NCBI RefSeq assembly: GCF_000011645.1
Contig: NC_006270.3
Location: 2,973,501 to 3,037,500 of the forward strand
Direction: 5' to 3'
Origin: Bacillus licheniformis DSM 13 = ATCC 14580
GTDB lineage: Bacteria > Bacillota > Bacilli > Bacillales > Bacillaceae
DNA length: 64,000 nt
Below are positions 40,039 to 49,850 of this stretch, one piece after another. Each line of letters starts with the position of its first letter. Within the stretch, counting starts at the first letter, position 1. Both the position numbers and the translations under genes were made by a program. The notes beneath the pieces were generated by a model that made no database searches, was not told the DNA's origin, and worked only from the letters and a program-made list of their open reading frames with translations.

Positions 40039-42831
40039 TTAGCCGAAAAGTGAACTACTTTCTATTAACTGTTCCAGATCAGCCTTTGTAATCAGGACTT
40101 CTCTCGGCTTGCTCCCTTTCGCTTCAGAAATCATGCCTTCCCTTTCCATCATATCGATTAATCTGGCAGCTCTGTTATAGCCGATGCGGAAGCGCCGCTG
40201 CAGGCTTGAAGTGCTGGCGCTGTTTTGTTCCACGGCAAATTCGCACGCTTCAAGAAACAGTTCATCGTGGTCAAATCCGGCCGGATTTTGTCTGACCAAT
40301 TGTTCCTGTTCAAATAAATAGTTCGGCTCCTGCTGCCGTCTGACATGTGAAACGACACGATCAATCTCCCGGTCGGACACAAAGTTGCCTTGCAGGCGGA
40401 CCGGTTTGCCTGAACCATTCTCCAAGAACAGCATATCCCCTTTTCCAAGAAGCTTTTCAGCTCCCGCCATATCGATAATTGTTCTTGAATCGACAGCGCT
40501 TGAAACAGAAAACGCTATTCTTGTTGGGATATTGGCTTTAATCAAGCCGGTAATGACATCAACTGAAGGCCGCTGCGTCGCAATCAGAAGATGGATGCCG
40601 CACGCTCTTGCTTTTTGTGCGATTCGGCAGATGCTCTCTTCCACTTCATTCGGAGCGACCATCATTAAATCGGCAAGTTCATCAATCACGACAACAAGAT
40701 AAGGAAGTTTTTCACCCATGTTCTGTTCCCGGACTTTTTCATTAAAACGCTCAATTTCCCGAACACCGGAATGAGCAAATAATTCATAGCGCCGTTCCAT
40801 TTCCTCGACAACCCATTTTAATGCGGCGGTTGCCGCTTTTGCATCTGTGATGACAGGACTGACGAGATGAGGAATATTATTATACGGAGCAAGCTCCACC
40901 ATCTTAGGATCGATAAGCAGAAGCTTTACATCCCTAGGCGACGCTTTAAACAGCAGGCTTACTAAGATCGTGTTGATGCATACGCTTTTTCCTGATCCCG
41001 TAGCCCCGGCAATCAAACCGTGGGGCATTTTTTTCAGATCAGCCACGACGGGCTTTCCGGATATGTCGAGTCCGAGAGCTGCTGTCAGAGGAGACGGATT
41101 CGTTCTAAATTCCGAACTTCTGATCATTTCGCGTAAATAAACCATTTTGCTGTGCAGATTCGGCACTTCAATTCCGATCGTATTTTTTCCCGGGATCGGT
41201 GCCTCGATCCGAATATCTTTCGCTGACAGGCTGAGTTTAATATCATCTGACAGATTTGTAATTTTGTTGACTTTCACTCCGGGTTCAGGATGAACTTCAA
41301 ATCTTGTCACAGAAGGCCCTTGGGTGACATGAACGACATTTGCTTTAACATTGAAGTTCTCAAGCGTGACGTCCAACAGCTCCCGCTGCTCGTGTATCCA
41401 GTCCTGATCATCCTGCTTTTGCGCCGGCGGCACATCAAGCAAAGACATATTCGGGAACTGATACCCTTGAGGCGCTTTTTCTTTTTGTTTATCTGAGGCA
41501 AACATCATGACATTAAACGGAACAGAGCCTTTCTTCGATCCCGGAGCGGCTCCTGCTTCCCGCTTCCGCGGAGCTTCCGGCCGATCCTCGTTTATCCTTG
41601 TAGTCTCCCGGTTCTCTTGCCTGCTTTCGGGTTCACCCGCGCTTGGCGCTGCCGTTTCCGGTGAACATGACGCCTGCTCTTGTCTCCAGCCAGTCTGGCG
41701 GCTTCCGCTTGTTTCTTCAAGAGCGTCAGCCGGGGTGTTTGAATCTGTCCTATGGGAAGATTCATCGCTCTGGACGGTTATTTCAGAGGCGCGGCCATGA
41801 GTGTGCGGCTCTTCCGGAACTGAAGCTTCCGGGTCGGGATGCGTTTTGCCCGAACCGTAAGTCTTCCCTTGTTCTTCCGTGGCGGCTTCTGCGTCCTCTG
41901 CCAGTACCATCTCTTCTCCGGTTTCCTCAATCTTATCCAAAAGCTTTTCGATTTGTTCCGGTGTTTGCTCAGCGGGGATTGCGTCTTCCTCCGTTATGTT
42001 TTGTGATGCGGAGGCGGTCTCTTCTACAGCTTCATTTCGCAGCGCTTTTTCCTCTGCGAGTCCCGCGCCTTCTGTCATTCGCTCTGGACGGACTTCCGTT
42101 TCTTCCGGAATATGCACTGACACAGGTGCTTCTGTTCGTTCGGATTCATGCCGCAGCGCTTTTTCCTCTGCGAGTCCCGCGCCTTCTGTCATTCGCTCTG
42201 GACGGATTTCCGTTTCTTTTGGAATCTCCGTGGATGCCTGCGGGACATCTTCGAATTCGGCGCGCAATGCAGGATTGCGGCTCTCGCTTTTGATCAGCGG
42301 ACGGCCGTTCTTTTCAGTTTGCACGGAAGCTTCTTCTCGTACCGGCTGCTTATGTTCTGCAGACTTCTGCTCTTTTTCAATTTCTTCGTTAAACAGCGTG
42401 ACACGCGCTTCAGTTTGTTTTTTTGCACGATATGTATGATTTTCCGGCTTGGCTCTTTTCTGCTCATGAAAGCCGTAAACCGGTGATGGGATGACGGACG
42501 GCCTAAAAGGTTTTTTCGCCGCCGCTTTCTCTTCATAATGATATGAATTGCCGGGTTTCGGCTGAGAAGCTGAATATCGGCTCGCCGGGCGGCGGGTCCT
42601 TTGTTCGCGGCTGTCGTCCTTTTCCCGCGGCCGCGTGTTTTGATCAGGTATAACCGGAAAGCGGAATTTCCCTTTTGGATATTCATATACGACTTTTGCG
42701 TCGGTTATTTGCGGCATCTCTTCGTCCTCTGAAGATGAATCCGCCTCAAATTCGTCTATGTGCTTTTTTTGTTTTTCATTATCTTCATCATCGCCTAAAA
42801 ACAGGCTGAACATTTTATTAAACCAGCTCAT
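40039..42831 (-). CDS. sftA: Septum-associated DNA translocase SftA
   Basis: A soluble FtsK/SpoIIIE-family ATPase that moves chromosome ends out of the closing septum. 930 residues. No N-terminal membrane helices, unlike SpoIIIE. A long acidic, E/A-rich low-complexity linker (residues about 60-430) contains an internal duplication. The motor core shows GATGSGKSVC (Walker A, near residue 590) and LVVVIDELADLMM (Walker B), with FtsK signature ATQRPSVDVITG. The C-terminal winged-helix gamma domain has RFRIGYNRAARLIDMMEREG. Linker length is long relative to my memory of the homologues. Confidence 0.94.
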   Translation of the reverse strand: MSWFNKMFSLFLGDDEDNEKQKKHIDEFEADSSSEDEEMPQITDAKVVYEYPKGKFRFPVIPDQNTRPREKDDSREQRTRRPASRYSASQPKPGNSYHYEEKAAAKKPFRPSVIPSPVYGFHEQKRAKPENHTYRAKKQTEARVTLFNEEIEKEQKSAEHKQPVREEASVQTEKNGRPLIKSESRNPALRAEFEDVPQASTEIPKETEIRPERMTEGAGLAEEKALRHESERTEAPVSVHIPEETEVRPERMTEGAGLAEEKALRNEAVEETASASQNITEEDAIPAEQTPEQIEKLLDKIEETGEEMVLAEDAEAATEEQGKTYGSGKTHPDPEASVPEEPHTHGRASEITVQSDESSHRTDSNTPADALEETSGSRQTGWRQEQASCSPETAAPSAGEPESRQENRETTRINEDRPEAPRKREAGAAPGSKKGSVPFNVMMFASDKQKEKAPQGYQFPNMSLLDVPPAQKQDDQDWIHEQRELLDVTLENFNVKANVVHVTQGPSVTRFEVHPEPGVKVNKITNLSDDIKLSLSAKDIRIEAPIPGKNTIGIEVPNLHSKMVYLREMIRSSEFRTNPSPLTAALGLDISGKPVVADLKKMPHGLIAGATGSGKSVCINTILVSLLFKASPRDVKLLLIDPKMVELAPYNNIPHLVSPVITDAKAATAALKWVVEEMERRYELFAHSGVREIERFNEKVREQNMGEKLPYLVVVIDELADLMMVAPNEVEESICRIAQKARACGIHLLIATQRPSVDVITGLIKANIPTRIAFSVSSAVDSRTIIDMAGAEKLLGKGDMLFLENGSGKPVRLQGNFVSDREIDRVVSHVRRQQEPNYLFEQEQLVRQNPAGFDHDELFLEACEFAVEQNSASTSSLQRRFRIGYNRAARLIDMMEREGMISEAKGSKPREVLITKADLEQLIESSSLFG
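42038..42225 (-). repeat. In-frame 74-bp direct repeat in the sftA linker
   Basis: Copies at 42038-42111 and 42152-42225, period 114 bp (38 codons), nearly identical. Each encodes the segment RPERMTEGAGLAEEKALR, so the linker gained a copy by tandem duplication. Confidence 0.88.
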
Positions 42832-42941
42832 GAATCATCACTCTCTAACTCCCTTAAATTTTTCGGGGACGGTTTTAAGTATACCACTGCTTCCCCACCC
42901 AGAAAAGGACAAGTCCTTCTCCAAGCGTCCGCCCTCCGAAT

Positions 42942-42981
42942 AAAAAAGCCGCCAAGTTTGTCTACCCAGCGGCTTCTTTTT
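42942..42981 (-). terminator. Terminator of the ytpPQR unit
   Basis: AAGCCGC / GCGGCTT stem, with T runs on the minus strand, between ytpR and sftA. Confidence 0.85.
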
Positions 42982-43015
42982 ACATCTATTCGAAAGTTTT
43001 GTTCATTTTATGCCG

Positions 43016-43621
43016 TTAAAATGTAAAGGCTTCTCCTGCTTTACGGCCGTCGTCAAGAACAAGAATGCCTTTTTCCTTCGGCGCGTCTGGGAGATTCAGC
43101 TCCTTGGCAGAACAAATCATGCCGCTTGACGCCACTCCGCGAAGTTCCGCATCTTTAATGATCATACCGCTAGGCATCACGGCGCCGACTTTGGCAACGA
43201 CGACTTTTTGGCCGGCTTCAACATTGGGAGCTCCGCAGACGATTTGCAGCGTCTCGCTCCCTACATTCACTTTGCAAACACTTAATTTATCGGCATTCGG
43301 ATGCTTTTCTTTTTCTTCAACATATCCGACCACAAACTTCGGAGAAAGGTCGACGGTCAGCTCGTCTTTCAAACCGTTGCGGACCAGAATTTCATTCACA
43401 TCCTGGACAAAGGATTCGGAAAGCGCAATAGCTCCGCTTTCCTCAATGCTCAAATATGAGGAGGCATTAAAAATGTTATAGCCTGCTGTTTCCTTTGTGT
43501 CTTTATGAAAAATTTTCACGACGTCTCCGTACCGCTCAAAAGCGATCTCTTCACGTGGAATATCGTTCAATGAGATGAGCAGCGTATCGCCTACGCCTTC
43601 TGGATTATAAAATGCGTTCAT
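43016..43621 (-). CDS. ytpR: YtpR, tRNA-binding-domain protein
   Basis: A 201-residue protein. The N-terminal half (DUF4479, residues 1-85) begins MNAFYNPEGVGDTLLISL, and the C-terminal half is an OB-fold tRNA-binding domain like those of MetRS and PheT (KHPNADKLSVCKVNVGSE, QIVCGAPNVEAGQKVVVAKVG and SSGMICSAKEL). Free-standing tRNA-binding proteins of this type have no defined role. Last gene of the ytpP-ytpQ-ytpR operon. Confidence 0.92.
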   Translation of the reverse strand: MNAFYNPEGVGDTLLISLNDIPREEIAFERYGDVVKIFHKDTKETAGYNIFNASSYLSIEESGAIALSESFVQDVNEILVRNGLKDELTVDLSPKFVVGYVEEKEKHPNADKLSVCKVNVGSETLQIVCGAPNVEAGQKVVVAKVGAVMPSGMIIKDAELRGVASSGMICSAKELNLPDAPKEKGILVLDDGRKAGEAFTF

Positions 43622-43639
43622 GAGAAAAATTCCTTTCTA

Positions 43640-44449
43640 TCATTTCTTTTTAGGGCGGTTTTTAGCCAGAATAAAGATCGGTTCAAGCTTTCCATCCTCA
43701 TACAGGAAAGAAAGCGCAGTGATCGGCACTGTGCCGTTTGCAAAAAAGCTCATCGACATTTGCCCGAGTATATCGTATCCGGCATTATTGCGGATGTCGG
43801 CAATAATCAGCACATCCTGGTGCGGAATTGACACGGCGAGGGTCCCTTCCGCGTTTTTCTCATACTCTGCGAGAATCGATTCGTTCAACACCCTGCTGGC
43901 GTCATAGCCGTCATTCGCTCTGAAAAAGTAGAAGTGATTGCCTGCGACTTCGTCTTCTTTTACAACGGTCTGGAGCGAGCGAAGGTTAAAGGAAGCTGTT
44001 TCCCGAATCCTTTCTTTTGTCCAGCCCTCTTTTTCAAGCATTTTTTCGTCGATCAGACGGTATGTGTTGCCAAGGTCGAGCGCATAGTAAATTCGTGTTT
44101 CAGCCGTGTGGCCGTCAAAAACCAAGGGAACGCCTGCGCTGGACTTCTCGGGAAAGGAAGTTGAGCGGATGACGGGATAGATCAGGCTTTCCCGTCCTTC
44201 CATTTCCTGCGACTGGCCTTTCATGGCGTTGAGCGCTTCCTCAGTATAATAGACGACTTCGTCAATCGCATCATCTTTTTTCTGCTCCCATTTCGCGATG
44301 ATCCCCGGGAGCTCGAGTGTAATGCCTTTTCCAGTGTTTTTATCTTCGATTCTCAAGCTGTCCTTTTCCCTGTCGAAATGAAAGGACCAGCTGTCATTTT
44401 GCAAACGTTTTTTTAATATATCGGAAAGTTTCCTTGAGGTCATTTTCAT
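43640..44449 (-). CDS. ytpQ: YtpQ, DUF1444 protein
   Basis: A 269-residue soluble protein of DUF1444, conserved in Bacilli. The N-terminus [16 protein letters not shown] and the segment [17 protein letters not shown] are family-like. No catalytic motif recognised. It is 18 bp upstream of ytpR and 19 bp downstream of ytpP, so the three genes are one operon. Function unknown. Confidence 0.9.
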
Positions 44450-44468
44450 AGAGGAACTCTCCTTTCGG

Positions 44469-44789
44469 CTACTTATTCAGTGAATCGGTCAAAAATTGCT
44501 CGATTTCCTCTTTCGTTTTCCGGTCTTTGCTGACAAAGCGGCTGATTTCGTTTCCTTCTTTAAATACGAGGAAGCTTGGGATTCCGAAAATATCCCACTC
44601 CGCGCACGTGTCTATAAATTTGTCGCGGTCAACATAATAGAATGTAAATTCCGGATAGTTCGCTTCAAGCTCGGGCAAAAAAGGTTCTACAAAACGGCAG
44701 TCCGGACACCAGTCAGCCGAAAACATCAACAAGGATAAATCGTCTTTCACAACTTTTTGCAATTCTTCATTCGTCTCGATCGTTTTCAT
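44469..44789 (-). CDS. ytpP: YtpP, thioredoxin-like protein
   Basis: A 106-residue thioredoxin-fold protein. ATG at 44789 follows GGAGG by 9 nt; the GTG one codon upstream is possible. The redox motif is WCPDC (Cys about 28 and 31), and the cis-proline is in FGIPSFLVF. Cytoplasmic, no signal peptide. First gene of the ytpPQR operon. Probably reduces disulfides; partner unknown. Confidence 0.9.
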
Positions 44790-45078
44790 CACTCAACGCC
44801 TCCAATATAAGTTCTTATCATCCATTCGGATCATACCAGACTGCCGGCTCTATAGCCAGCCTTTTGCTGCCTGCCGGCTTTTTTAAAAGATGGACGATTC
44901 TTATGTATCTTACCCGTTTTAAAAAGGGAAAATCTTAAGGATCCGAACCTCTTTCATATCATAAGCATAATTTTTTTGCTTTATCAAGCCATTCTCGTTT
45001 AACATTATAAGTAATAGGGTAAAAATATCCGTTAAGGCGCCTCGCGCCGTGATCCCATGACAGTCAGGAGGAGCATGT

Positions 45079-45525
45079 ATGGAATTTATCGTTTATCTTG
45101 CCGGAGAAATACATAGCAATTGGCGCGAAGAGGTGAAGGAAAAAGCAAAATCGCTCAAGCTGCCGATCACATTTGTCGGACCGATGGAAAATCACGAGCG
45201 CTCCGACAACATCGGTGAAGAAATTATGGGCAAGCAGGCTGATTCAATCGCAAAGGATGATGCAGCCTCGGATTTGAACAATTTTAGAACTTCCGTTTTA
45301 ATGAACAAGGCGGATGTTGTCATCGCTCTTTTCGGGGAAAAATACAAGCAATGGAACACGGCAATGGATGCATCATACGCGATCGCCAAAGGCAAACCGC
45401 TGATCATCATCCGACCCGAATCACTCCATCATCCGTTAAAAGAACTGTCAAACAAAGCGAACATTACTGTGGAAACTGTAAATCAGGCAATTAAATCGTT
45501 GTCATACGTATTTGAAAGCCGGTAG
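45079..45525 (+). CDS. ytoQ: YtoQ family protein
   Basis: A 148-residue protein of the YtoQ family. The beginning FIVYLAGEIHSNW and the later DVVIALFGEKYKQWNTAMDASYAIAKGKPL have the look of a nucleoside 2-deoxyribosyltransferase-like Rossmann fold. GGAGGAGC precedes the ATG. Monocistronic with a strong terminator. Catalytic activity is not established. Confidence 0.9.
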   Translation: MEFIVYLAGEIHSNWREEVKEKAKSLKLPITFVGPMENHERSDNIGEEIMGKQADSIAKDDAASDLNNFRTSVLMNKADVVIALFGEKYKQWNTAMDASYAIAKGKPLIIIRPESLHHPLKELSNKANITVETVNQAIKSLSYVFESR

Positions 45526-45537
45526 TTGTTTTTCCAA

Positions 45538-45575
45538 AAAGAAACCCTGGGCGTTAAGCAGCACAGGGTTTCTTT
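45538..45575. terminator. Terminator between ytoQ and ytoP
   Basis: AAAGAAACCCTG / CAGGGTTTCTTT, a 12-bp stem, between the convergent genes. Confidence 0.92.
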
Positions 45576-45577
45576 GT

Positions 45578-46651
45578 TCACTCATTTCGCAAAATCGACT
45601 GGACGGCAGAACTGTCGCAAGCTTTGACAAGCTTGATCAGCAATTCTTTTGCAGCAAGGTAGTCATCAACGTGGATAATGGAAGCAGATGTATGGATGTA
45701 TCTTGAACAAATGCCAATCACGGCCGAAGGAACGCCTTCATTTGAGATGTGAACACGGCCGGCGTCGGTTCCTCCCGGAGAAACAAAATATTGATACGGG
45801 ATGTCATTTGTCTCTGCCGTATCCAGCACAAAATTTCTCATTTCGCTGTCCATCACCATGGTCCGGTCGAAAATCCTCAACAGCACTCCTTTGCCAAGCT
45901 GGCCAAATTGATTTTTGTCGCCGCTCGAATCGTTTGCCGGACTTGCATCAAGCGCGAAAAACAAGTCAGGCTGTATCATATTGGCCGCAGTTTGCGCGCC
46001 TCTTGTTCCGAGCTCTTCCTGGACGGTCGCACCTGAGTAAAGATTGTTCGGAAGTTCTGTTCCTTGCAGTTCTTTCAGCAATTCAATGCTGAGTCCGCAG
46101 CCGTAGCGGTTATCCCATGCTTTCGCAAGGATCTTCTTTTCATTTGCCATCGGGGTAAACGGACAGATCGGTACGATTTGCTGGCCTGGTTTGACACCGA
46201 TGCGTTCGGCATCTTCCCTGTCATCCGCCCCGATATCAATCATCATGTTTTTGATATCCATCGGACGTCTCCTCTGCTCATCTGTCAAAAGATGAGGAGG
46301 CGTGCTCGCGATGACGCCGGGGATCGGTCCGTTGTCCGTGTGGATTTCCACCCGCTGGGCCAATAAAACCTGACTCCACCAGCCGCCCAGCGTTTGAAAC
46401 CGAAGCAGGCCGTTATCTGTAATTGATGTGACCATAAACCCCACTTCATCCATATGGCCGGCCACCATAATTTTTGGACTGCCTTCAGGTCCATGTTTAA
46501 CGCCGAACACGCTTCCAAGTCTGTCCTGGATGATCTCATCAGCATATTTTTCAAGCTCTTTTTTCATGAAGCGACGGACAAGATGTTCGTTTCCCGGGGC
46601 GCCGGGGAGCTCCGTAAGCGTTTGAAAAAGCGTTCTCGTTTCCTGATTCAT
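45578..46651 (-). CDS. ytoP: M42-family aminopeptidase YtoP
   Basis: A 357-residue metallo-aminopeptidase of the M42 (glutamyl/deblocking) group. The ATG at 46651 gives the family length; the longer open frame covers the divergent ytzB promoter. Metal ligands and catalytic residues: AGHMDEVGFMV (near 65), VQEELGTRGAQ (near 205) and DASPANDSSGD (near 230). Cytoplasmic peptide turnover. Divergent from ytzB. Confidence 0.94.
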   Translation of the reverse strand: MNQETRTLFQTLTELPGAPGNEHLVRRFMKKELEKYADEIIQDRLGSVFGVKHGPEGSPKIMVAGHMDEVGFMVTSITDNGLLRFQTLGGWWSQVLLAQRVEIHTDNGPIPGVIASTPPHLLTDEQRRRPMDIKNMMIDIGADDREDAERIGVKPGQQIVPICPFTPMANEKKILAKAWDNRYGCGLSIELLKELQGTELPNNLYSGATVQEELGTRGAQTAANMIQPDLFFALDASPANDSSGDKNQFGQLGKGVLLRIFDRTMVMDSEMRNFVLDTAETNDIPYQYFVSPGGTDAGRVHISNEGVPSAVIGICSRYIHTSASIIHVDDYLAAKELLIKLVKACDSSAVQSILRNE

Positions 46652-46787
46652 CTGTTTCCCTCTTTTCTTATGTATCTCTCTACATTTTACATAAGTGTGC
46701 GATGTGTTTCCAGAAGAGAGCCCATCCTTAACACGGACGGACATGTTCTGTATAATGAAAAAAACAAGCTTTGGAGGTGCTGAAAGG

Positions 46788-47102
46788 ATGAAACTGCGCC
46801 ACTTTCTTATTGGAGCCGGCATCGGCATTGCCGCGGCCGTCGTTGTCAAACAATATGTCATGCAGCCTTACATTTCTTCTGAAAAAGCGCTGCGCATCGT
46901 CAAGTCCGCTTTTAAACAGAGAGGCCCGATCGACGGTTCATGGATATATACCGTTCCGGAAGCCTATACCGTAAACGGCGAAACCGTCATGGTGTACAAA
47001 ACAGGCATTACGCGTTCCGCTTTCCGAGAGCTCGAACAGTACGAAGTCATGGTTGATGCAAAAACAGGCATGATCGTAGATGTAATTGATACAGCAGCAT
47101 AG
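46788..47102 (+). CDS. ytzB: YtzB, PepSY-domain protein
   Basis: A 104-residue protein. The ATG at 46788 has TGGAGG 11 nt upstream and TATAAT about 40 nt upstream. The N-terminal hydrophobic segment (residues 5-25) is a membrane anchor or uncleaved signal. The rest resembles a PepSY domain (VMVDAKTGMIVDVID). Likely extracytoplasmic. Monocistronic. Confidence 0.88.
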   Translation: MKLRHFLIGAGIGIAAAVVVKQYVMQPYISSEKALRIVKSAFKQRGPIDGSWIYTVPEAYTVNGETVMVYKTGITRSAFRELEQYEVMVDAKTGMIVDVIDTAA

Positions 47103-47106
47103 CATC

Positions 47107-47140
47107 AAAAAAGATGCGGCCATCAGGGCCGCATCTTTTT
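47107..47140. terminator. Terminator between ytzB and malS
   Basis: AAAAGATGCGGC / GCCGCATCTTTT stem; it overlaps the stop of malS on the other strand. Confidence 0.92.
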
Positions 47141-48836
47141 ATATGGCGCGAATCGGCCGGTAGACCGGATGCCACATCGCATCCTGCACCGCCTGAATCA
47201 CATCGTCCGGCTCGTTTTCTGCAACTCCGTCTTCTATGGCTGCTTTGATGACAGCCGTTGCCACGGTTGCGGAAACCGTGCGCAAATCCTCAACTTCCGG
47301 AAGAAGCGCGGCGCCGGGCCGGCCCGTATCAACCATACCCGCGATCGCAGCCGCGCTGGCGTAAAACATGTTGTCCGTAATCAGTCTTGCTTTTGATACG
47401 AGCGTTCCGAGCCCAAGGCCGGGGAATACAAAGGCATTATTCGCCTGGCCGATCGCATAACGGGTGCCGCTGTATTCCACAGGCGCAAACGGGCTTCCTG
47501 TGGCGACGAGCGCCCGCCCTTCCGTCCAATTGATCAAATCTTCAGGCCTTGCTTCAGATAACGGCGTCGGATTGGACATCGGGAATATAGCCGGCCGTTT
47601 CACATGCTTTGCCATTTCTTTTACAATTTCCTCTGTAAATGCGCCCGATACCGTCGAGGTTCCAATCAAAATGGTAGGCTGCACTCTTTTAACCACCTCG
47701 AGCAGATCAATTGCATCCCCCGGGCCGTTCCGGCTGAAGTCTTTTACCTCGTCAGCAGGCCTTGCATACGGTTGTTGAATGTCCTGCAAGTCGTTCATAT
47801 CATCTGTCAGCAAACCGTTCCGATCAACACACCAAAAACGGCGGTATGATTCCTCTTCCGACACTCCCTCTTGAACGAGTGCGGCGCGAATTTGCTCAGC
47901 ATTGCCGATTCCGGCCGTCCCCGCTCCAAATATGACCACTTTATGATCCTTCAGCGGCATTTTTGATATTTTAACGGCCGCAAGCACCGCTGCGAGGGTA
48001 ACAGCTCCTGTGCCTTGAATGTCATCATTAAAGGTGCAAATTTTGTCTTTGTATTTTTTCAAAATCTGACGCGCGTTCTGCGTTCCGAAATCTTCCCAGT
48101 GCAGCAAAACGCCCGGAAACGTCTCGGTTGCGATTTGAACGTATTGATCAATAAACGATTCATAACGCTCGCCCCTGATCCTCGAATGCTGATTCCCGAC
48201 ATAAAGCGGATCGTTCAGAAGCCTTTCCTGGTTCGTCCCCGCATCAATGACTACTGGCAGGACCCTGTTAGGATCGATGCCCGCAGCTGCAGTATAAACA
48301 GCAAGCTTTCCGATCGAAATGGCGATGCCGCCGACTCCCCAATCCCCGATTCCGAGAATTCCTTCAGCATCAGTGGCCACGATCAAATCGATCCGGCTTC
48401 TTTTAGCGGCCAGATTTTCAAATGCCGTTTTCATGCCTTCAGGGTCATTAACCGACAAAAACAGCCCCCGCGGCTTTCTGTATTCATGGCTGTATTGCTG
48501 TATTGCCGTTCCGACAGTCGGGGTATAGACAATCGGCAGCATTTCTGTCATATGGTCGTTCAGAAGCCTGTAGAACAGCACTTCATTTCGATCATGAAGC
48601 GCCGTTAAATAGACGTTTTTGCTCAAATCATCAGGCTGTGATTGGAACTGTTTATACGCCCGTTTTGCCTGTTCTTCAAGCGTCAGCACCTTGGGAGGAA
48701 GCAATCCTGTCAAGCCGAGAGCATCCCTTTCCTCCGGAGGGAAGGCAACCCCTTTGTTCAACAGGGGAGTCGCAAGGACTTCAAATCCTCTTAACCGCGT
48801 CTCGATCACTTGTTCATTTAATTTATTGTGGCTCAC
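47139..48836 (-). CDS. malS: NAD-dependent malic enzyme MalS
   Basis: Decarboxylates malate to pyruvate. 565 residues from a GTG at 48836 (AAAGGAAG upstream); the family length is 566. Motifs: VVIDAGTNQERLLNDP (near 220), HWEDFGTQNARQIL with CTFNDDIQGTGAV (metal and malate site), GAGTAGIGN (NAD fold) and PMSNPTPLSEA. Large malic enzyme type. Monocistronic, upstream of ytzB. Confidence 0.95.
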   Translation of the reverse strand: MSHNKLNEQVIETRLRGFEVLATPLLNKGVAFPPEERDALGLTGLLPPKVLTLEEQAKRAYKQFQSQPDDLSKNVYLTALHDRNEVLFYRLLNDHMTEMLPIVYTPTVGTAIQQYSHEYRKPRGLFLSVNDPEGMKTAFENLAAKRSRIDLIVATDAEGILGIGDWGVGGIAISIGKLAVYTAAAGIDPNRVLPVVIDAGTNQERLLNDPLYVGNQHSRIRGERYESFIDQYVQIATETFPGVLLHWEDFGTQNARQILKKYKDKICTFNDDIQGTGAVTLAAVLAAVKISKMPLKDHKVVIFGAGTAGIGNAEQIRAALVQEGVSEEESYRRFWCVDRNGLLTDDMNDLQDIQQPYARPADEVKDFSRNGPGDAIDLLEVVKRVQPTILIGTSTVSGAFTEEIVKEMAKHVKRPAIFPMSNPTPLSEARPEDLINWTEGRALVATGSPFAPVEYSGTRYAIGQANNAFVFPGLGLGTLVSKARLITDNMFYASAAAIAGMVDTGRPGAALLPEVEDLRTVSATVATAVIKAAIEDGVAENEPDDVIQAVQDAMWHPVYRPIRAI

Positions 48837-48908
48837 CCGTCGTCTTCCTTTCAAAAGTTAGTTACCCTTAGAATGGATAACAACAAAGCAAACCATTCAC
48901 CAAAATAG

Positions 48909-49754
48909 CTAGCGGCTTTCTCTTTTTACTGACTCTGCAATATCGCCGTTTTCATCCCATTTTAATGCTCTGTAAAGGGCATCGTGGTAAAAAATGTACC
49001 AGGCGTTTTTCTCGGCGGCCTTCGCCTGCCATGCTTGCTTCGCGGCAATCGATGTCATCGGATAATCGTCGTACGCCAGCACCCAGAGAGGATTTTGATG
49101 GGCGTGCGTCGGCATAATGTCAGCCATATGAAGGGCCGTTTCACCGGCATCTTCGAGAACGATCACGGAATGGCCGTCGCTGTGGCCGCCTGTATGATGC
49201 ATCGTGATTCCGGGCAAAACTTCAAGCTTCTCGTCGAAGGTTCTCACTTGATGCTGAACCGCTTCCCAGTTCTCTTTCCAATATGTATTTTTGGAGCGGA
49301 TATTCGGGTTTCTCATCTCTTCCCATTCGATTGCAGACGTGTAAATCGCCGCATTTGGAAACACGGAAACAAGGCTTTCTCCCTCATAGCGCGTCAATCC
49401 GCATGCATGGTCAAAATGGAGATGAGTCATCAAAACGGCTTTGATATCTTCCGTTGAGAGCCCGAGTGCTTTTAACGAGTCATCAATTGACGATTCTTCG
49501 GTGACTCCGTAATTTCGTTTTTGCTTATCCGTCAGTTTGCCGAGCCCGATACCGGAATCGATCAGCAGGTTCGTGCCGTCTTTCTGAACTAGTATAGGAT
49601 CTGTTCTAAGTTCGATTTGATTTTTCTCATTGGCGTAATACTTTTTTGACCAAAGCGGCTTGGGAACAACGCCGAACATGGCGCCTCCGTCCATGTGCGT
49701 GACGCCTCCGTTCAGCCATGTCAGCTTGATTCGTCCGATTGTTAAAGTTTCCAT
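48909..49754 (-). CDS. ytnP: YtnP, MBL-fold lactonase
   Basis: A 281-residue metallo-beta-lactamase fold hydrolase. ATG 49754 has GGAGG 7 nt upstream; an ATG two codons upstream lies too close to it. The dinuclear metal motif THLHFDHACG is near residue 112, with HTGGHSDGHS and FYHDALYR supplying further ligands. The B. subtilis enzyme hydrolyses acyl-homoserine lactones or related signals (quorum quenching). Monocistronic. Confidence 0.93.
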   Translation of the reverse strand: METLTIGRIKLTWLNGGVTHMDGGAMFGVVPKPLWSKKYYANEKNQIELRTDPILVQKDGTNLLIDSGIGLGKLTDKQKRNYGVTEESSIDDSLKALGLSTEDIKAVLMTHLHFDHACGLTRYEGESLVSVFPNAAIYTSAIEWEEMRNPNIRSKNTYWKENWEAVQHQVRTFDEKLEVLPGITMHHTGGHSDGHSVIVLEDAGETALHMADIMPTHAHQNPLWVLAYDDYPMTSIAAKQAWQAKAAEKNAWYIFYHDALYRALKWDENGDIAESVKRESR

Positions 49755-49817
49755 GATCATCCCTCCTCTTCCTATCGTAGCAAAAAATGCAACCTGAATC
49801 AGCTTCATTTGAAAGCA

Positions 49818-49850
49818 AAAAAACAGACTGCAGGAAGCAGTCTGTTTTTT
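49818..49850. terminator. Terminator at the trmB stop
   Basis: AACAGACTGC / GCAGTCTGTT with A and T runs; overlaps the trmB stop codon and lies just upstream of ytnP. Confidence 0.9.

Noticed and set aside
41643..42293. 216-codon plus-strand frame
   Set aside because: Opposite strand of the sftA linker, with no ribosome site and composition set by the repeats.
42292..42690. Minus-strand and plus-strand long frames within sftA
   Set aside because: They are shadows of the biased E/A-rich linker codons and lack start signals.
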